In this document: in pieces, positions 9,494 through 17,935 of the stretch | How positions within the stretch are numbered: position 1 is the first letter of the stretch | How the letters are laid out: the number at the start of each line of letters is the position of its first letter | NCBI GenBank assembly: GCA_963974345.1 | Contig: CAXBBW010000007.1 | Span: 122,540 to 186,539, forward strand | Direction: 5' to 3' | Length of the DNA: 64,000 nucleotides | From: RHLJ01 sp963974345 | GTDB taxonomy: Bacteria; Bacteroidota; Rhodothermia; Balneolales; Balneolaceae | Translations under genes and position numbers: made by a program | Notes under the pieces: generated by a model | The model's input: the letters and a program-made list of their open reading frames with translations, nothing else | Databases searched by the model: none | Told to the model about the DNA's origin: nothing

Positions 9494-10360
9494 CTAATAA
9501 AGATTTACAGAAATGCCTGCTGAAAGAACTTGTTTTACTTGGACCTCGCTTGAGAAGTCATCATCATATCTAAGTTCGAACTGAAAAGAAGCACTAACAA
9601 CTGAATTAATTTGACCTTTAATCTCGTTCGACCAAAAGACATCAGTTTCGTTAACTGGCTGTAAAAGATTGGTGAATGTTTCAAGGCTACTTGAATATTG
9701 TATGTTTTCAGCAATAGTATTTTGATATGTGATACCCATTGCTAAACCACCTTCAGAACGGAAATTATCAGTCATATTGTAGAGTCCAATTAAGTCATCA
9801 TCGTTTACAATCGTTTGTTTAAGTGCAAAACCACCTTCAAGTTGTAGATGCTCATCTGCTCGAAATTCGATACCAACTCCTTCAGTGAAATAACCAGGTG
9901 CCATAAAGTTAGAAATTAGGATGTCTTCGCCTAATAGGCCAGCCCCATAATCATATCCTTCAGCAAACTGAGTTTTAAAATGAAAAGCACCGTAAGCAGC
10001 TACTTTTCCACCTTCTTGGAAATCGTACATTACACGGCTTCTAATAGAAATAAGATCGTCGGATTTCCGAGTATCCCCATCAATTCTAGATTGTCCATAT
10101 CTTAAATTCGTTCTGAATCCAAAACCGAGTTGATCTTTTTTATAAAGCTTAGTGTAAACGGTTGAGAAAGTACCACTCACGGTATTCACGCCACCTTCAC
10201 TCCAATTGTTGTAGGTAGCCTGCGACCCATTTAGATTTAATACCCAAGTTTGACCCCATCCATCTTGGTCTTCAGGTATTACAATTGTTTGTGCGTTTAA
10301 TGGGGTAATGAAAAGAATAAAAAATATTCCAAATAAGACTATGTTTTGTTTATTAGTCAT
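9494..10360 (-). CDS. DUF3078 family secreted or outer-membrane beta-barrel-like protein, paralogue 1
   Basis: 288 aa with an N-terminal signal peptide (IVLFGIFFILFITPLNAQ). It has the motif LNLNGSQATYNNWSEGGVNT and a barrel-like C-terminus ending GISVNLY. It is a full-length homologue of the 8475-9350 product, and both keep the conserved stretch TDVFWSN or TDIYWAN near residue 240. It starts 34 bp after the stop of the PyrR-like gene, so the order of transcription is phosphoribosyltransferase, two DUF3078 genes, decarboxylase. Role unknown. Confidence 0.85.
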   Translation of the reverse strand: MTNKQNIVLFGIFFILFITPLNAQTIVIPEDQDGWGQTWVLNLNGSQATYNNWSEGGVNTVSGTFSTVYTKLYKKDQLGFGFRTNLRYGQSRIDGDTRKSDDLISIRSRVMYDFQEGGKVAAYGAFHFKTQFAEGYDYGAGLLGEDILISNFMAPGYFTEGVGIEFRADEHLQLEGGFALKQTIVNDDDLIGLYNMTDNFRSEGGLAMGITYQNTIAENIQYSSSLETFTNLLQPVNETDVFWSNEIKGQINSVVSASFQFELRYDDDFSSEVQVKQVLSAGISVNLY

Positions 10361-10394
10361 AGTAATTGATTATTAAGGTAATGGTTAGGTCAGT

Positions 10395-10892
10395 TTAAAT
10401 ATTCTTAAAAAGGACTACTTGATTTAGTTTCCCATTGTTAAGAATTACTTCAATATGTTCGCCAAATTTTGTTGGTACAACAATACCAGTTAACTCTGAT
10501 AGTACAGGATACGTTCGATGCCCTCGATCTACTAAGGTAAGGACTTCAATATTTTCAGGCTCATTAGAGTAACATAATGTTGATAAAGCACTAAACATTG
10601 TTTTACCTGAAAAAATTACATCATCAACCATAAGTACAAACTTTTCTGTACAATTGGGAAGAGTTTTTTTAGGCCCAGAACTCTGTACATCAAATCTATG
10701 AAGCTCAATTTTAATTCCTATTAACTTAACTAAATGAGTATGAAGTTCTTTCGCAGTAGCAAACCCCCTCTCATTTAAACCGATGATTATAAGTTCTTGG
10801 TTAGGGCTTAATTGTTCCCAAACCTGAATGGCTAAGCGTTTTAATGTTCTTGCTATTCTATCTTCATTCATCAAAACAATATGGTCTGGCAT
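10395..10892 (-). CDS. Phosphoribosyltransferase family protein, PyrR-like
   Basis: 165 aa, the size of PyrR and small type I phosphoribosyltransferases. The PRPP-binding loop is VLMVDDVIFSGKTMFSAL (residues about 88-105), with the two adjacent acidic residues and the GKT turn. The preceding LIIIGLNERGFATAKEL matches the first nucleotide-binding strand-loop. PyrR members either attenuate pyr operons by binding mRNA, make UMP from uracil and PRPP, or both. No pyr gene or attenuator is adjacent here, although pyrF occurs at 24213. Activity is therefore inferred from fold only. Confidence 0.8.
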   Translation of the reverse strand: MPDHIVLMNEDRIARTLKRLAIQVWEQLSPNQELIIIGLNERGFATAKELHTHLVKLIGIKIELHRFDVQSSGPKKTLPNCTEKFVLMVDDVIFSGKTMFSALSTLCYSNEPENIEVLTLVDRGHRTYPVLSELTGIVVPTKFGEHIEVILNNGKLNQVVLFKNI

Positions 10893-10968
10893 GGGATACT
10901 CTTTTAAAATGTGTGAAAAATAAAGGTAAGATTTTATTAGACTATTTTGAGCATGAAACTTTAAATTA

Positions 10969-11002
10969 CAGGTTAAAGCTGTACATTAACAGTGTTAACC
11001 TG
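10969..11002. promoter_or_regulatory. Nested inverted repeat in the divergent PyrR-like/ytxH intergenic region
   Basis: CAGGTTAA (10969-10976) and TTAACCTG (10995-11002) are perfect 8-bp arms. Inside them, after a 2x2 mismatch, CTGT (10979-10982) pairs with ACAG (10989-10992) around a 6-nt loop. It lies 19 bp before the ytxH start codon and 76 bp before the divergent PyrR-like gene. It could be an operator dyad or a 5'UTR hairpin. Confidence 0.5.
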
Positions 11003-11021
11003 AGAATTTAAACCAAGAGAA

Positions 11022-11309
11022 ATGAATAGGTCATTAGTAACTATGCTTACCACAGTCATAGGTTTTTCAACAGGAGTAGTTATTGGATTATTACTTTCAC
11101 CAAAAAGCGGAAAGGAGAATCGTAAGTGGATTTCTGAGCAAACTGGAGAAGCTAAACTATGGGTTGAAGATAAAAGTGATAAAATAGTTAAAGAAAGCGA
11201 GAGAAAGCTGCATAAGATATCAAAAGGAGTAAAGCAAGCAATTCCAGATTTATATGAAGCCACCTCTTCTATTTTATTTGAAGAAGAAGATATCGAGGAG
11301 AGTGCATAA
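11022..11309 (+). CDS. YtxH domain-containing protein
   Basis: 95 aa. An N-terminal membrane-associated segment (VIGFSTGVVIGLLLSP) precedes the YtxH hallmark of a glycine-rich helix, then PKSG and a long charged helix (SGKENRKWISEQ through VKESERKL). YtxH proteins are small stress-associated membrane proteins of unclear function. The gene's 3' end overlaps the DUF2851 gene start. Confidence 0.8.
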   Translation: MNRSLVTMLTTVIGFSTGVVIGLLLSPKSGKENRKWISEQTGEAKLWVEDKSDKIVKESERKLHKISKGVKQAIPDLYEATSSILFEEEDIEESA

Positions 11310-12468
11310 ATCTGAGTTCACATATTCTGAAGATATTCTTCAATGGATTTGGAAGAGCTTACTTTTTGATACTTCACAGTTAAAAACTATCCAAGGTAAG
11401 CCCATAACCATTTTTGACCCAGGTGTTTTAAATGTCTCTGATGGTCCCGATTTTTTAAATGCTAAACTCTTAATTGATGGTATAATCTGGTTCGGAGCCA
11501 TAGAATTGCATTTGGAATCCAGAGGTTGGAAACAACATGGACATCATTTAGATAATGCCTACAATAAGGTGATATTACATGTTGTGGTAGAAGATACTCC
11601 GAAGAAAGTAAGAACTGCTAATGGTGAAGTTTTACCGACATTAAACTTGCTTCCATATTTGCCAGAACTTCTTTCAAGCTTTGTTTCGAAATTTGACAAG
11701 ACTCAAGATCTACCTTGTTCAAATGGGTTAACATTCATCTCGAAAGATGCTTTTCTAGCACAAATGGAGAGAGCTCATTCAGAATATTTAGAAAAAAAAG
11801 CGAATGACTTTCTTTCATTTTATAACCCAGAACTAATGCCATCTACCGCATGGAAACACGCGCTCATTTTAAGTCTATTTGATGGTTTTGGAATTGCACA
11901 TAATCGTCAGTCGATGCAAAAGTTAGGAGAGTGGTTTCTGAATCAAACTACAAAACCTATTGCTTCTTTGATTGAAGACGCTCTGGAATTTGCAGGTTTT
12001 GGTGCAAGTGATTCAGAGTTGGACTGGAACTATAAGGGAGTATTTCCAGTAAATCATCCTCAGGTGAAAATTCCCCAAGCAATTGAAATAGCTTTGACAA
12101 TATTACGAACTCCCTTTGATTTTTTTTTGGAACCAATAGTTTTTAAACAGTGGAAGGAATGGATGTTGGAAGTTAGTTTAGAAGGAAGTGGGAAGATGAA
12201 GATATTATACGGTACGGTATATCTTCCTGCAATATATGTGCTTGGGAATCTCTTTGGAGCTAAAGAACTTTCAAATCAAGCTTCAAAAGAATGGAATAAC
12301 CTCAAGGTTCCGATTCCAAAATCTATCTTAAAATCCTACTCATCTCTACCTGAAATTCCCCCTGCTATTTACAATAAAAAACTAGGCTCAATACATCAAT
12401 TAAAAGCCTATTGTAATACAAGACGATGTCACGAATGTTTTGTGCTAAAAAAAGTAATTTTGTCTTGA
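11302..12468 (+). CDS. DUF2851 family protein
   Basis: 388 aa from the GTG at 11302, which overlaps the ytxH stop in GTGCATAA and gives the family-like opening HKSEFTYSEDILQWIWK. An upstream in-frame ATG at 11254 would overlap ytxH by 56 bp and add 16 residues with no family counterpart. Recognisable DUF2851 features are FDPGVLNVSDGPDFLNAKL, GAIELHLESRGWKQHGHHLD and YNKVILHVV, an arrangement with similarity to nuclease-like folds. The biochemical function is unknown. The C-terminus carries two cysteines (RRCHECF). Confidence 0.85.
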   Translation: MHKSEFTYSEDILQWIWKSLLFDTSQLKTIQGKPITIFDPGVLNVSDGPDFLNAKLLIDGIIWFGAIELHLESRGWKQHGHHLDNAYNKVILHVVVEDTPKKVRTANGEVLPTLNLLPYLPELLSSFVSKFDKTQDLPCSNGLTFISKDAFLAQMERAHSEYLEKKANDFLSFYNPELMPSTAWKHALILSLFDGFGIAHNRQSMQKLGEWFLNQTTKPIASLIEDALEFAGFGASDSELDWNYKGVFPVNHPQVKIPQAIEIALTILRTPFDFFLEPIVFKQWKEWMLEVSLEGSGKMKILYGTVYLPAIYVLGNLFGAKELSNQASKEWNNLKVPIPKSILKSYSSLPEIPPAIYNKKLGSIHQLKAYCNTRRCHECFVLKKVILS

Positions 12469-12495
12469 TTGAGTTTGTCGGTGTCCCTATCTTTG
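12464..12495 (+). promoter_or_regulatory. Bacteroidota-type promoter for tRNA-Gln
   Basis: TATCTTTG at 12488-12495 is a perfect TAnnTTTG -7 box. CTTG at 12464-12467 serves as a one-mismatch -33 box with a 20-bp spacer. Predicted transcription starts near 12502, about 17 bp before the mature tRNA. Confidence 0.5.
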
Positions 12496-12518
12496 GGGTC
12501 TGTCGATAACTTGAATAG

Positions 12519-12589
12519 TGCCCGGTCGTCTAATGGCAGGACATCTGGTTTTGGTCCAGTCGGTGGGGGTTCGAATCCTCCCCGGGCAA
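12519..12589 (+). tRNA. tRNA-Gln (anticodon TTG)
   Basis: The 71-nt cloverleaf has a 7-bp acceptor stem (TGCCCGG / CCGGGCA), the D-arm GTCTAATGGCAGGAC and the anticodon loop TTTTGGT with TTG at 12551-12553. The T-arm is GGGGGTTCGAATCCTCC. CCA is not encoded. It precedes prs, rplY and pth. Confidence 0.96.
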
Positions 12590-12666
12590 CAACACTCAGA
12601 AAGATGATTAAGGATGCGTCTTTTTGTTTTATGTAATCCTGAAATTTTCAGTGCTAGCAAATTAAT

Positions 12667-13599
12667 TTGGACAGTCCTCTCGCAATATTTTCCGGTACCA
12701 GTAATCCGGCTTTGGCTCGTGCCATAGCAAAGGAGTATGGCACAACTTTAGGTAAAGTAACCGTCAAACAGTTTTCTGATGGAGAAATTTATGTGAAGTT
12801 CCAGCAAAGTATTCGCGGTGAAGATATTTTTATTGTTCAACCCACTCCTCCTCCAGGCGACAACATCATAGAATTATTATTGATGTTAGATGCGGCAAAA
12901 AGAGCTTCTGTGAAAAGAGTAACTGCCGTAATTCCTTATTTCGGGTACGCCCGCCAAGATCGTAAGGATCAGCCCAGAGTATCTATTGGATCTAAACTTA
13001 TGGCCAACCTTTTGGTTGAAGCTGGGGCAGATCGCGTATTAACAATGGATTTACATGCTGCACAAATTCAGGGTTTCTTTGATATACCACTCGACCATTT
13101 ATACGCTAGTCGAGTATTTATCGACCACTTTACCGAACATCCGATCGAGAACCTTGTGGTAGTAGCCCCTGATGTAGGCAGCTTAAAAATGGCTCGTTCT
13201 TACTCAAAAAAACTTGGTGCTACTTTAGCTTTTATAGACAAGCGCCGCCCCAAGCCGAATGAATCAGAGATCATGAATATTATTGGTGAAGTGGAAGGCA
13301 AGAATGTGTTAATAGTTGATGATTTGATTGACACTGCTGGTACTTTAACTAATGCCGCTTCTGCTATGAAAGAGCGTGGTGCATTAAATATATCTGCGAT
13401 TTGTTCGCATCCGATTTTATCGGGACCAGCTTTCCAGCGAATCGATGATTCGCCCATTGATGAATTATTAGTTACGGATACTATTCCCTTGCGCCAACCT
13501 TCAGATAAGATCAAAGTGTTGAGCGTTGCGAATATTTTTGCTGAAGCAATTCAGCGTATCCATACCAATGATACCATCAGTGCATTGTTTGATAATTAA
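12667..13599 (+). CDS. prs: Ribose-phosphate pyrophosphokinase (PRPP synthetase)
   Basis: 310 aa. It makes PRPP from ribose 5-phosphate and ATP for nucleotide, His and Trp synthesis. Signatures are IFSGTSNPALA at the N-terminus, PYFGYARQDRKDQPR (ATP and flexible loop region), DLHAAQIQGFFD and the PRPP-binding loop VLIVDDLIDTAGTL. Length is typical. The start is a TTG at 12667, because the frame is closed by TAG at 12655 and no ATG or GTG lies between. ATT at 12661 is the only other option. No clear Shine-Dalgarno sequence is seen, as is common in this phylum. It heads the prs-rplY-pth run behind tRNA-Gln. Confidence 0.95.
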   Translation: MDSPLAIFSGTSNPALARAIAKEYGTTLGKVTVKQFSDGEIYVKFQQSIRGEDIFIVQPTPPPGDNIIELLLMLDAAKRASVKRVTAVIPYFGYARQDRKDQPRVSIGSKLMANLLVEAGADRVLTMDLHAAQIQGFFDIPLDHLYASRVFIDHFTEHPIENLVVVAPDVGSLKMARSYSKKLGATLAFIDKRRPKPNESEIMNIIGEVEGKNVLIVDDLIDTAGTLTNAASAMKERGALNISAICSHPILSGPAFQRIDDSPIDELLVTDTIPLRQPSDKIKVLSVANIFAEAIQRIHTNDTISALFDN

Positions 13600-13623
13600 T
13601 GTTTATAAGGTAAACGTAAAAAA

Positions 13624-14292
13624 ATGGCATACCCAGAATTAGTAAAAATTGAAGGAACTCCACGTGAGCTTAGTAAAAAAGCAAACCGTGCTTTAAGAGA
13701 AGAAAAAAGAGTTCCCGCTGTACTCTATGGTCCAGAAATTGAAGAGAATATTCATTTTTCTGTTGATGAATTAGAGCTAGAAAAAATTCTAAGAAGAGCA
13801 CAAACCAAGCTACAGGAACTTACTGTAAATGGTAAAGTGTATAAAACTCTTCTTAAAAGAATGGAATTTGATCCTGTAACAGATCGTCCTATTCACGCAG
13901 ATTTCTATGTGTTGGCTGATACTCACAAAGTTACTCTTCGAGTTCCTGTTCGAATTAAAGGAACAGCTCGTGGTGTTGTAGAAGGTGGTGGGCGAATGTT
14001 CCAACCAATGAAATTTGTTAGAATTCGAGTTCTACCTCAGTACATCGTTTCTGAATTTGAAGTTGATATCACTAATCTTAAGATTGGTAATTCTTTCCAT
14101 GTTGGCGACCTTGAACTCGAAGGCATTATTCCTTTAGACGCTTTAAGTAGAACCATCGCAACTATCCGACCTCCTAAAGGAGCTCTTGTTACCGAATTTG
14201 ATGAGGAAGAAGAGGCAACAGAAGAAGGTTCTGAAGAAGCAACAGAAGATGGTGAAGGTTCTGCAGAAGGCGAAGAGTCTACTGAAGAATAA
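13624..14292 (+). CDS. rplY: 50S ribosomal protein L25/CTC
   Basis: 222 aa, the long CTC-type L25 with a C-terminal extension. It binds 5S rRNA in the large subunit. RVPAVLYGPEIEENIHFSV is the typical N-terminal L25 core. The second TL5-like domain covers HVGDLELEGIIPLDALSRTIATI. The last 30 or so residues are almost all Glu, Gly, Ala, Ser and Thr, a disordered acidic tail frequent in this family. It sits 24 bp after prs. Confidence 0.95.
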   Translation: MAYPELVKIEGTPRELSKKANRALREEKRVPAVLYGPEIEENIHFSVDELELEKILRRAQTKLQELTVNGKVYKTLLKRMEFDPVTDRPIHADFYVLADTHKVTLRVPVRIKGTARGVVEGGGRMFQPMKFVRIRVLPQYIVSEFEVDITNLKIGNSFHVGDLELEGIIPLDALSRTIATIRPPKGALVTEFDEEEEATEEGSEEATEDGEGSAEGEESTEE

Positions 14293-14317
14293 ATCAGTTA
14301 TTTAGTGAGGATCTGTA

Positions 14318-14875
14318 ATGTCCATTATTGTAGGATTAGGAAATATTGGACAGGAATATAACGGAACCCGCCATAACATCGGTTTTGATGTAATTGATGA
14401 ATTAGCAAAAACTCTTTCAATAACATTTGGTTCAGGTAATGGACCATTTGTTGTTGCAGAAGGAAGGCACAAAGGGCGAAAAATTATACTGATCAAACCA
14501 ACTACTTTTATGAACAGAAGTGGCACGGCAGTAAAAAAAGCTCTTGCAAAATACAATACAGATAAAAAAGATTGCCTTGTGATCTATGATGACTTAAACT
14601 TGCCCGTTGGATCTATACGGATGAAAGGACAAGGAAGTGATGGAGGTCATAATGGTATTGCAGATATTAACGAGAAGTTGGGAAGTAAAGAATACCCCCG
14701 ACTTCGAGTTGGTATTGGAAATGAATTTAAAAGGGGAAAACAAGTAGATTTCGTACTTTCACCTTTTGAGAAGTCTGAACAGACAGAAGTTGAAACTTCT
14801 GTCAATAAAGCTCATGATGCTGCTCTTGCATTTGTGAACTTAGGAATTGAAAGAGCAATGAATTTTTTTAATTAA
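14318..14875 (+). CDS. pth: Peptidyl-tRNA hydrolase
   Basis: 185 aa. It releases tRNA from prematurely dissociated peptidyl-tRNAs. The catalytic histidine lies in NGTRHNIGFDVID (about residue 20), with KPTTFMNRSG, YDDLNLPVGSIRMK (catalytic Asp) and GSDGGHNGIADI also present. Length is standard. It follows rplY by 25 bp, the usual rplY-pth pairing. Confidence 0.95.
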   Translation: MSIIVGLGNIGQEYNGTRHNIGFDVIDELAKTLSITFGSGNGPFVVAEGRHKGRKIILIKPTTFMNRSGTAVKKALAKYNTDKKDCLVIYDDLNLPVGSIRMKGQGSDGGHNGIADINEKLGSKEYPRLRVGIGNEFKRGKQVDFVLSPFEKSEQTEVETSVNKAHDAALAFVNLGIERAMNFFN

Positions 14876-14921
14876 AACCCGGGGTTTTCGGGATAAAACG
14901 TAAACTAACACAAGCGGAATT

Positions 14922-17132
14922 ATGAATAACATAATCTATTTTTCACTTGCGGCAGGAGTAATTGCTCTTATTTTCACCGCAATAAAATCTTCTTGGGTAA
15001 CCAAACAAGAAGTTGGTACCGAGAGAATGGCGCGTATCGCAGAAAGTATTGCAAGTGGTGCAATGGCTTTCTTAAAAGCTGAATATCGTGTACTTGCAAT
15101 CTTTGTTGCGGTTGTAGCAGTAATTTTAGCAGTAAGCGCTGATGCCGTTACTTCAAGTTGGATGGTTTCTATTTCATTTATTGTTGGAGCTATTTGTTCT
15201 GGTTTGGCAGGTTTTATTGGGATGAAAGTTGCTACTAAAGCAAATGTACGAACAACTAACGCCGCTCGTATTAGTTTAGGAAAAGGTCTTGAAGTAGCTT
15301 TTGCTGGTGGTTCTGTTATGGGGCTTGGAGTGGTAGGTCTTGGAGTACTAGGTCTTTCCAGTCTGCTATTTATATTCTCAAATGTTTTTGGTATTGAAGG
15401 AGCAAGCGCAGTGAATAAAGTTCTTGCTGTAGTTACAGGCTTCTCATTTGGGGCATCTTCTATCGCTCTATTTGCTCGTGTTGGTGGTGGTATCTATACC
15501 AAAGCTGCTGATGTTGGAGCTGATCTTGTAGGTAAAGTTGAAGCAGGTATTCCTGAAGATCACCCACTTAACCCTGCTACAATTGCAGATAACGTAGGTG
15601 ATAACGTAGGTGATGTTGCGGGTATGGGCGCCGATCTTTTCGAATCTTACGTAGGTTCTATCATTGGTACAATGGTTCTTGGAGCTGCTTTTATGACAGC
15701 TTCAACTTGGAACGATGATTTTGAGGGACTTTCTGCAGTATTGCTTCCTTTAGCTCTTGCTGGAACAGGAATTTTTACTTCTATACTTGGAACATTCTTA
15801 GTTCGTGTAAAAGAAGGTGGCGATCCACAAAAAGCATTGAACTTTGGAGAGTTTGCTTCTGCTATTGTTATGCTAATTGCTTCTTTCTTTATCATCAAAT
15901 GGATGCTTCCAGCAACTTGGACTTTTGATGGTAAAGAATTCACAAGTCTAGGTGTTTTTTGGGCAACTATTTTTGGATTAGCTTCAGGATTGTTGATTGG
16001 TCTTGTTACTGAGCATTACACTGGTACTGGTACTAAACCGGTTCTTTCTATTGTAAAGCAGTCTATCACAGGATCAGCTACAAATATTATTGCAGGTTTA
16101 GGAGTTGGTATGATTTCAACAGCTATTCCAATCTTGATTATTGCAACTGCAATTATCGGTGCTTATAGCTTTGCTGGTCTTTACGGAATCGCAATTGCTG
16201 CGGTAGGAATGCTTGCAAATACTGGTATTCAACTTGCAGTTGATGCGTACGGACCTGTATCTGATAATGCAGGTGGTATTGCTGAAATGGCTGATCTTCC
16301 TCCAGAAGTTCGTGAGCGTACCGATAAATTAGATGCTGTAGGTAACACTACTGCTGCAATCGGTAAAGGTTTTGCTATCGGTTCTGCAGCACTTACCGCT
16401 TTAGCGCTTTTCGCGGCTTTCGTAACTGCTTACAACGCTACTCACGAAGTAACATTAGCCGGAATTGATGTTCTTGTTCCTTCTGTAATGGCTGCTCTTT
16501 TTGTTGGAGCAATGCTTCCTTTCTTATTCTCTGCACTTTCAATGAATGCCGTTGGTCGTGCTGCAATGGCTATGATTGAAGAAGTTCGTAGGCAGTTCAA
16601 AGACATTCCTGAATTGCGTGCTGCTCTAGACGTAATGAACAAAAACGGCGAAAAAGAATACGCTGATTGGACGGATGCAGACAAAGCTATTTTTGATGCT
16701 GCTGATGGAAAAGCTGAATACGAGAAATGTGTTGAAATCTCAACAACTGCTTCTATTCGTGAAATGGTTCTTCCTGGTCTTCTAGCTGTAATAGTTCCTG
16801 TGTTGTTTGGTTTTGTTCCTGGCTTCATCAGTAACGACCCAACCTTGGGCGCACAAATGCTTGGTGGACTTCTTGCAGGTGTAACTTCTGCGGGTGTATT
16901 GATGGCATTGTTCCAAAGTAATGCTGGTGGTGCTTGGGATAACGCTAAGAAAATGATTGAAGAAGGCGTAGAGATTGATGGCGTTCATTACGGTAAAGGT
17001 TCTGAGCCTCACAAAGCAGCGGTTGTTGGCGATACTGTTGGTGATCCTTTCAAGGATACATCAGGTCCGTCACTAAATATTCTTCTAAAATTGATGTCTG
17101 TTGTAGCACTTGTTATTGCTACTATGATTTAA
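14922..17132 (+). CDS. hppA: Membrane-bound ion-pumping pyrophosphatase, K+-dependent and probably Na+-pumping
   Basis: 736 aa with about 16 transmembrane helices. It couples PPi hydrolysis to cation export across the inner membrane. The PPi site shows in DVGADLVGKVEAG, NVGDNVGDVAGMGADLF and, near the C-terminus, GDTVGDPFKDTSGPS. The K+-dependence position is Ala478 with Gly481 (GNTTAAIGKG), the pattern of K+-requiring enzymes; K+-independent ones have Lys and Thr. Glu241 in DLFESY is the residue placement seen in Na+-transporting members, whereas plant-type H+ pumps carry it one helical turn later. Na+ pumping is thus a family-based inference. It is followed by a terminator. Confidence 0.93.
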   Translation: MNNIIYFSLAAGVIALIFTAIKSSWVTKQEVGTERMARIAESIASGAMAFLKAEYRVLAIFVAVVAVILAVSADAVTSSWMVSISFIVGAICSGLAGFIGMKVATKANVRTTNAARISLGKGLEVAFAGGSVMGLGVVGLGVLGLSSLLFIFSNVFGIEGASAVNKVLAVVTGFSFGASSIALFARVGGGIYTKAADVGADLVGKVEAGIPEDHPLNPATIADNVGDNVGDVAGMGADLFESYVGSIIGTMVLGAAFMTASTWNDDFEGLSAVLLPLALAGTGIFTSILGTFLVRVKEGGDPQKALNFGEFASAIVMLIASFFIIKWMLPATWTFDGKEFTSLGVFWATIFGLASGLLIGLVTEHYTGTGTKPVLSIVKQSITGSATNIIAGLGVGMISTAIPILIIATAIIGAYSFAGLYGIAIAAVGMLANTGIQLAVDAYGPVSDNAGGIAEMADLPPEVRERTDKLDAVGNTTAAIGKGFAIGSAALTALALFAAFVTAYNATHEVTLAGIDVLVPSVMAALFVGAMLPFLFSALSMNAVGRAAMAMIEEVRRQFKDIPELRAALDVMNKNGEKEYADWTDADKAIFDAADGKAEYEKCVEISTTASIREMVLPGLLAVIVPVLFGFVPGFISNDPTLGAQMLGGLLAGVTSAGVLMALFQSNAGGAWDNAKKMIEEGVEIDGVHYGKGSEPHKAAVVGDTVGDPFKDTSGPSLNILLKLMSVVALVIATMI

Positions 17133-17153
17133 TCAATTTTTTGATTTGAATGT

Positions 17154-17190
17154 AATCCCGATCCCAAGAAATTGTGGTCGGGATTTTTTT
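17154..17190 (+). terminator. Rho-independent terminator after hppA
   Basis: AATCCCGA (17154-17161) pairs with TCGGGATT (17178-17185), followed by a run of T. It ends the hppA transcript 22 bp past its stop codon. Confidence 0.85.
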
Positions 17191-17222
17191 ATAATATAAC
17201 CTTACGGATTTAAAGAAAGATT

Positions 17223-17852
17223 ATGCCTAAAACCGATATTCTAAAACTAATTTTTCATCACGACCAACGTCTTGATGATCTAGCTCCGTCAGAAGAAACT
17301 GTAGATGAAAATCCTTTAACTACTTTCACAAATCCAGATCCAACCTACTCTACGCTTTATTTTTCAGGAAGTGATTTAGAAAATGAGAAGTTTGGGATAA
17401 ATGTGCTTTCAAAATTTGATGACCTCCTAGATGCGATAGAACAGGGCTTCGAAGGTGTACCATTTATCAGCAAAAATGGAAAGCAGGTATCGTTCAAAAA
17501 AGCTATCAAAGAGTTAGAGATGAATGAAGCCCTTGTCATAACAAATGATGAAATTGAACCGGATATCATTCATTCCTTTACCAGAAAAATGCTTCGTGAT
17601 GTTCTAGAAAAAGGATGGATTATCATTTATAAAAGAGAAGCAAAAGACGGTTTCGATATACACCTGTTCAGCAAGAAGAATATTTACACCAATTTCTTTT
17701 ATTTACTTCAGAATCTTTTACCAGATGCATTTCGGTTTTTCTCGATTAATGGGAAACGACTTTCATCAGAAAAACAGTTTTATTTTGAACAATATTCCTT
17801 AGCTAAACCGCCACATGGATTCGAAGAAGTTTTTCCGGAATCAGTACTCTAA
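17223..17852 (+). CDS. Hypothetical protein, 209 aa
   Basis: I do not recognise a family. The product is soluble, acidic at the N-terminus (about residues 18-60 rich in D, E and T) and has no signal peptide or membrane segment. Predicted alpha/beta character is strongest in residues 60-150 (EALVITNDEI, GWIIIYKREAKDGFDIHLFSKKN). The coding sequence is good: a long frame, codon usage like its neighbours, and a purine-rich AAAGAAAG just upstream of the ATG. It lies between the hppA terminator and the iron-transport operon. Confidence 0.7.
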   Translation: MPKTDILKLIFHHDQRLDDLAPSEETVDENPLTTFTNPDPTYSTLYFSGSDLENEKFGINVLSKFDDLLDAIEQGFEGVPFISKNGKQVSFKKAIKELEMNEALVITNDEIEPDIIHSFTRKMLRDVLEKGWIIIYKREAKDGFDIHLFSKKNIYTNFFYLLQNLLPDAFRFFSINGKRLSSEKQFYFEQYSLAKPPHGFEEVFPESVL

Positions 17853-17900
17853 AAATTCGGAAAAAAAGGATTCATTTAAAGTATATTAATCTTTATCTTT

Positions 17901-17919
17901 ATTTAGATCATTTTTAAAT
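17901..17919. promoter_or_regulatory. Candidate metalloregulator operator upstream of the feo operon
   Basis: ATTTAGATCATTTTTAAAT has inverted ATTTA/TAAAT arms 17-20 bp before the first feo start codon, the expected place for a Fur- or DtxR-type box. The match to any published consensus is only approximate, so this is a weak call. Confidence 0.3.
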
Positions 17920-17935
17920 AAGAGATTTTCATTAA

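Noticed and set aside
14876..14900. CCCGGGGTTTTCGGG as a terminator between pth and hppA
   Set aside because: The stem is only four to five pairs and no U-tract follows, so I could not support it.
15647..15943. Minus-strand open frames within hppA (also 16442-16828)
   Set aside because: They are antisense to a highly conserved gene with strong codon bias and lack start signals or recognisable domains.
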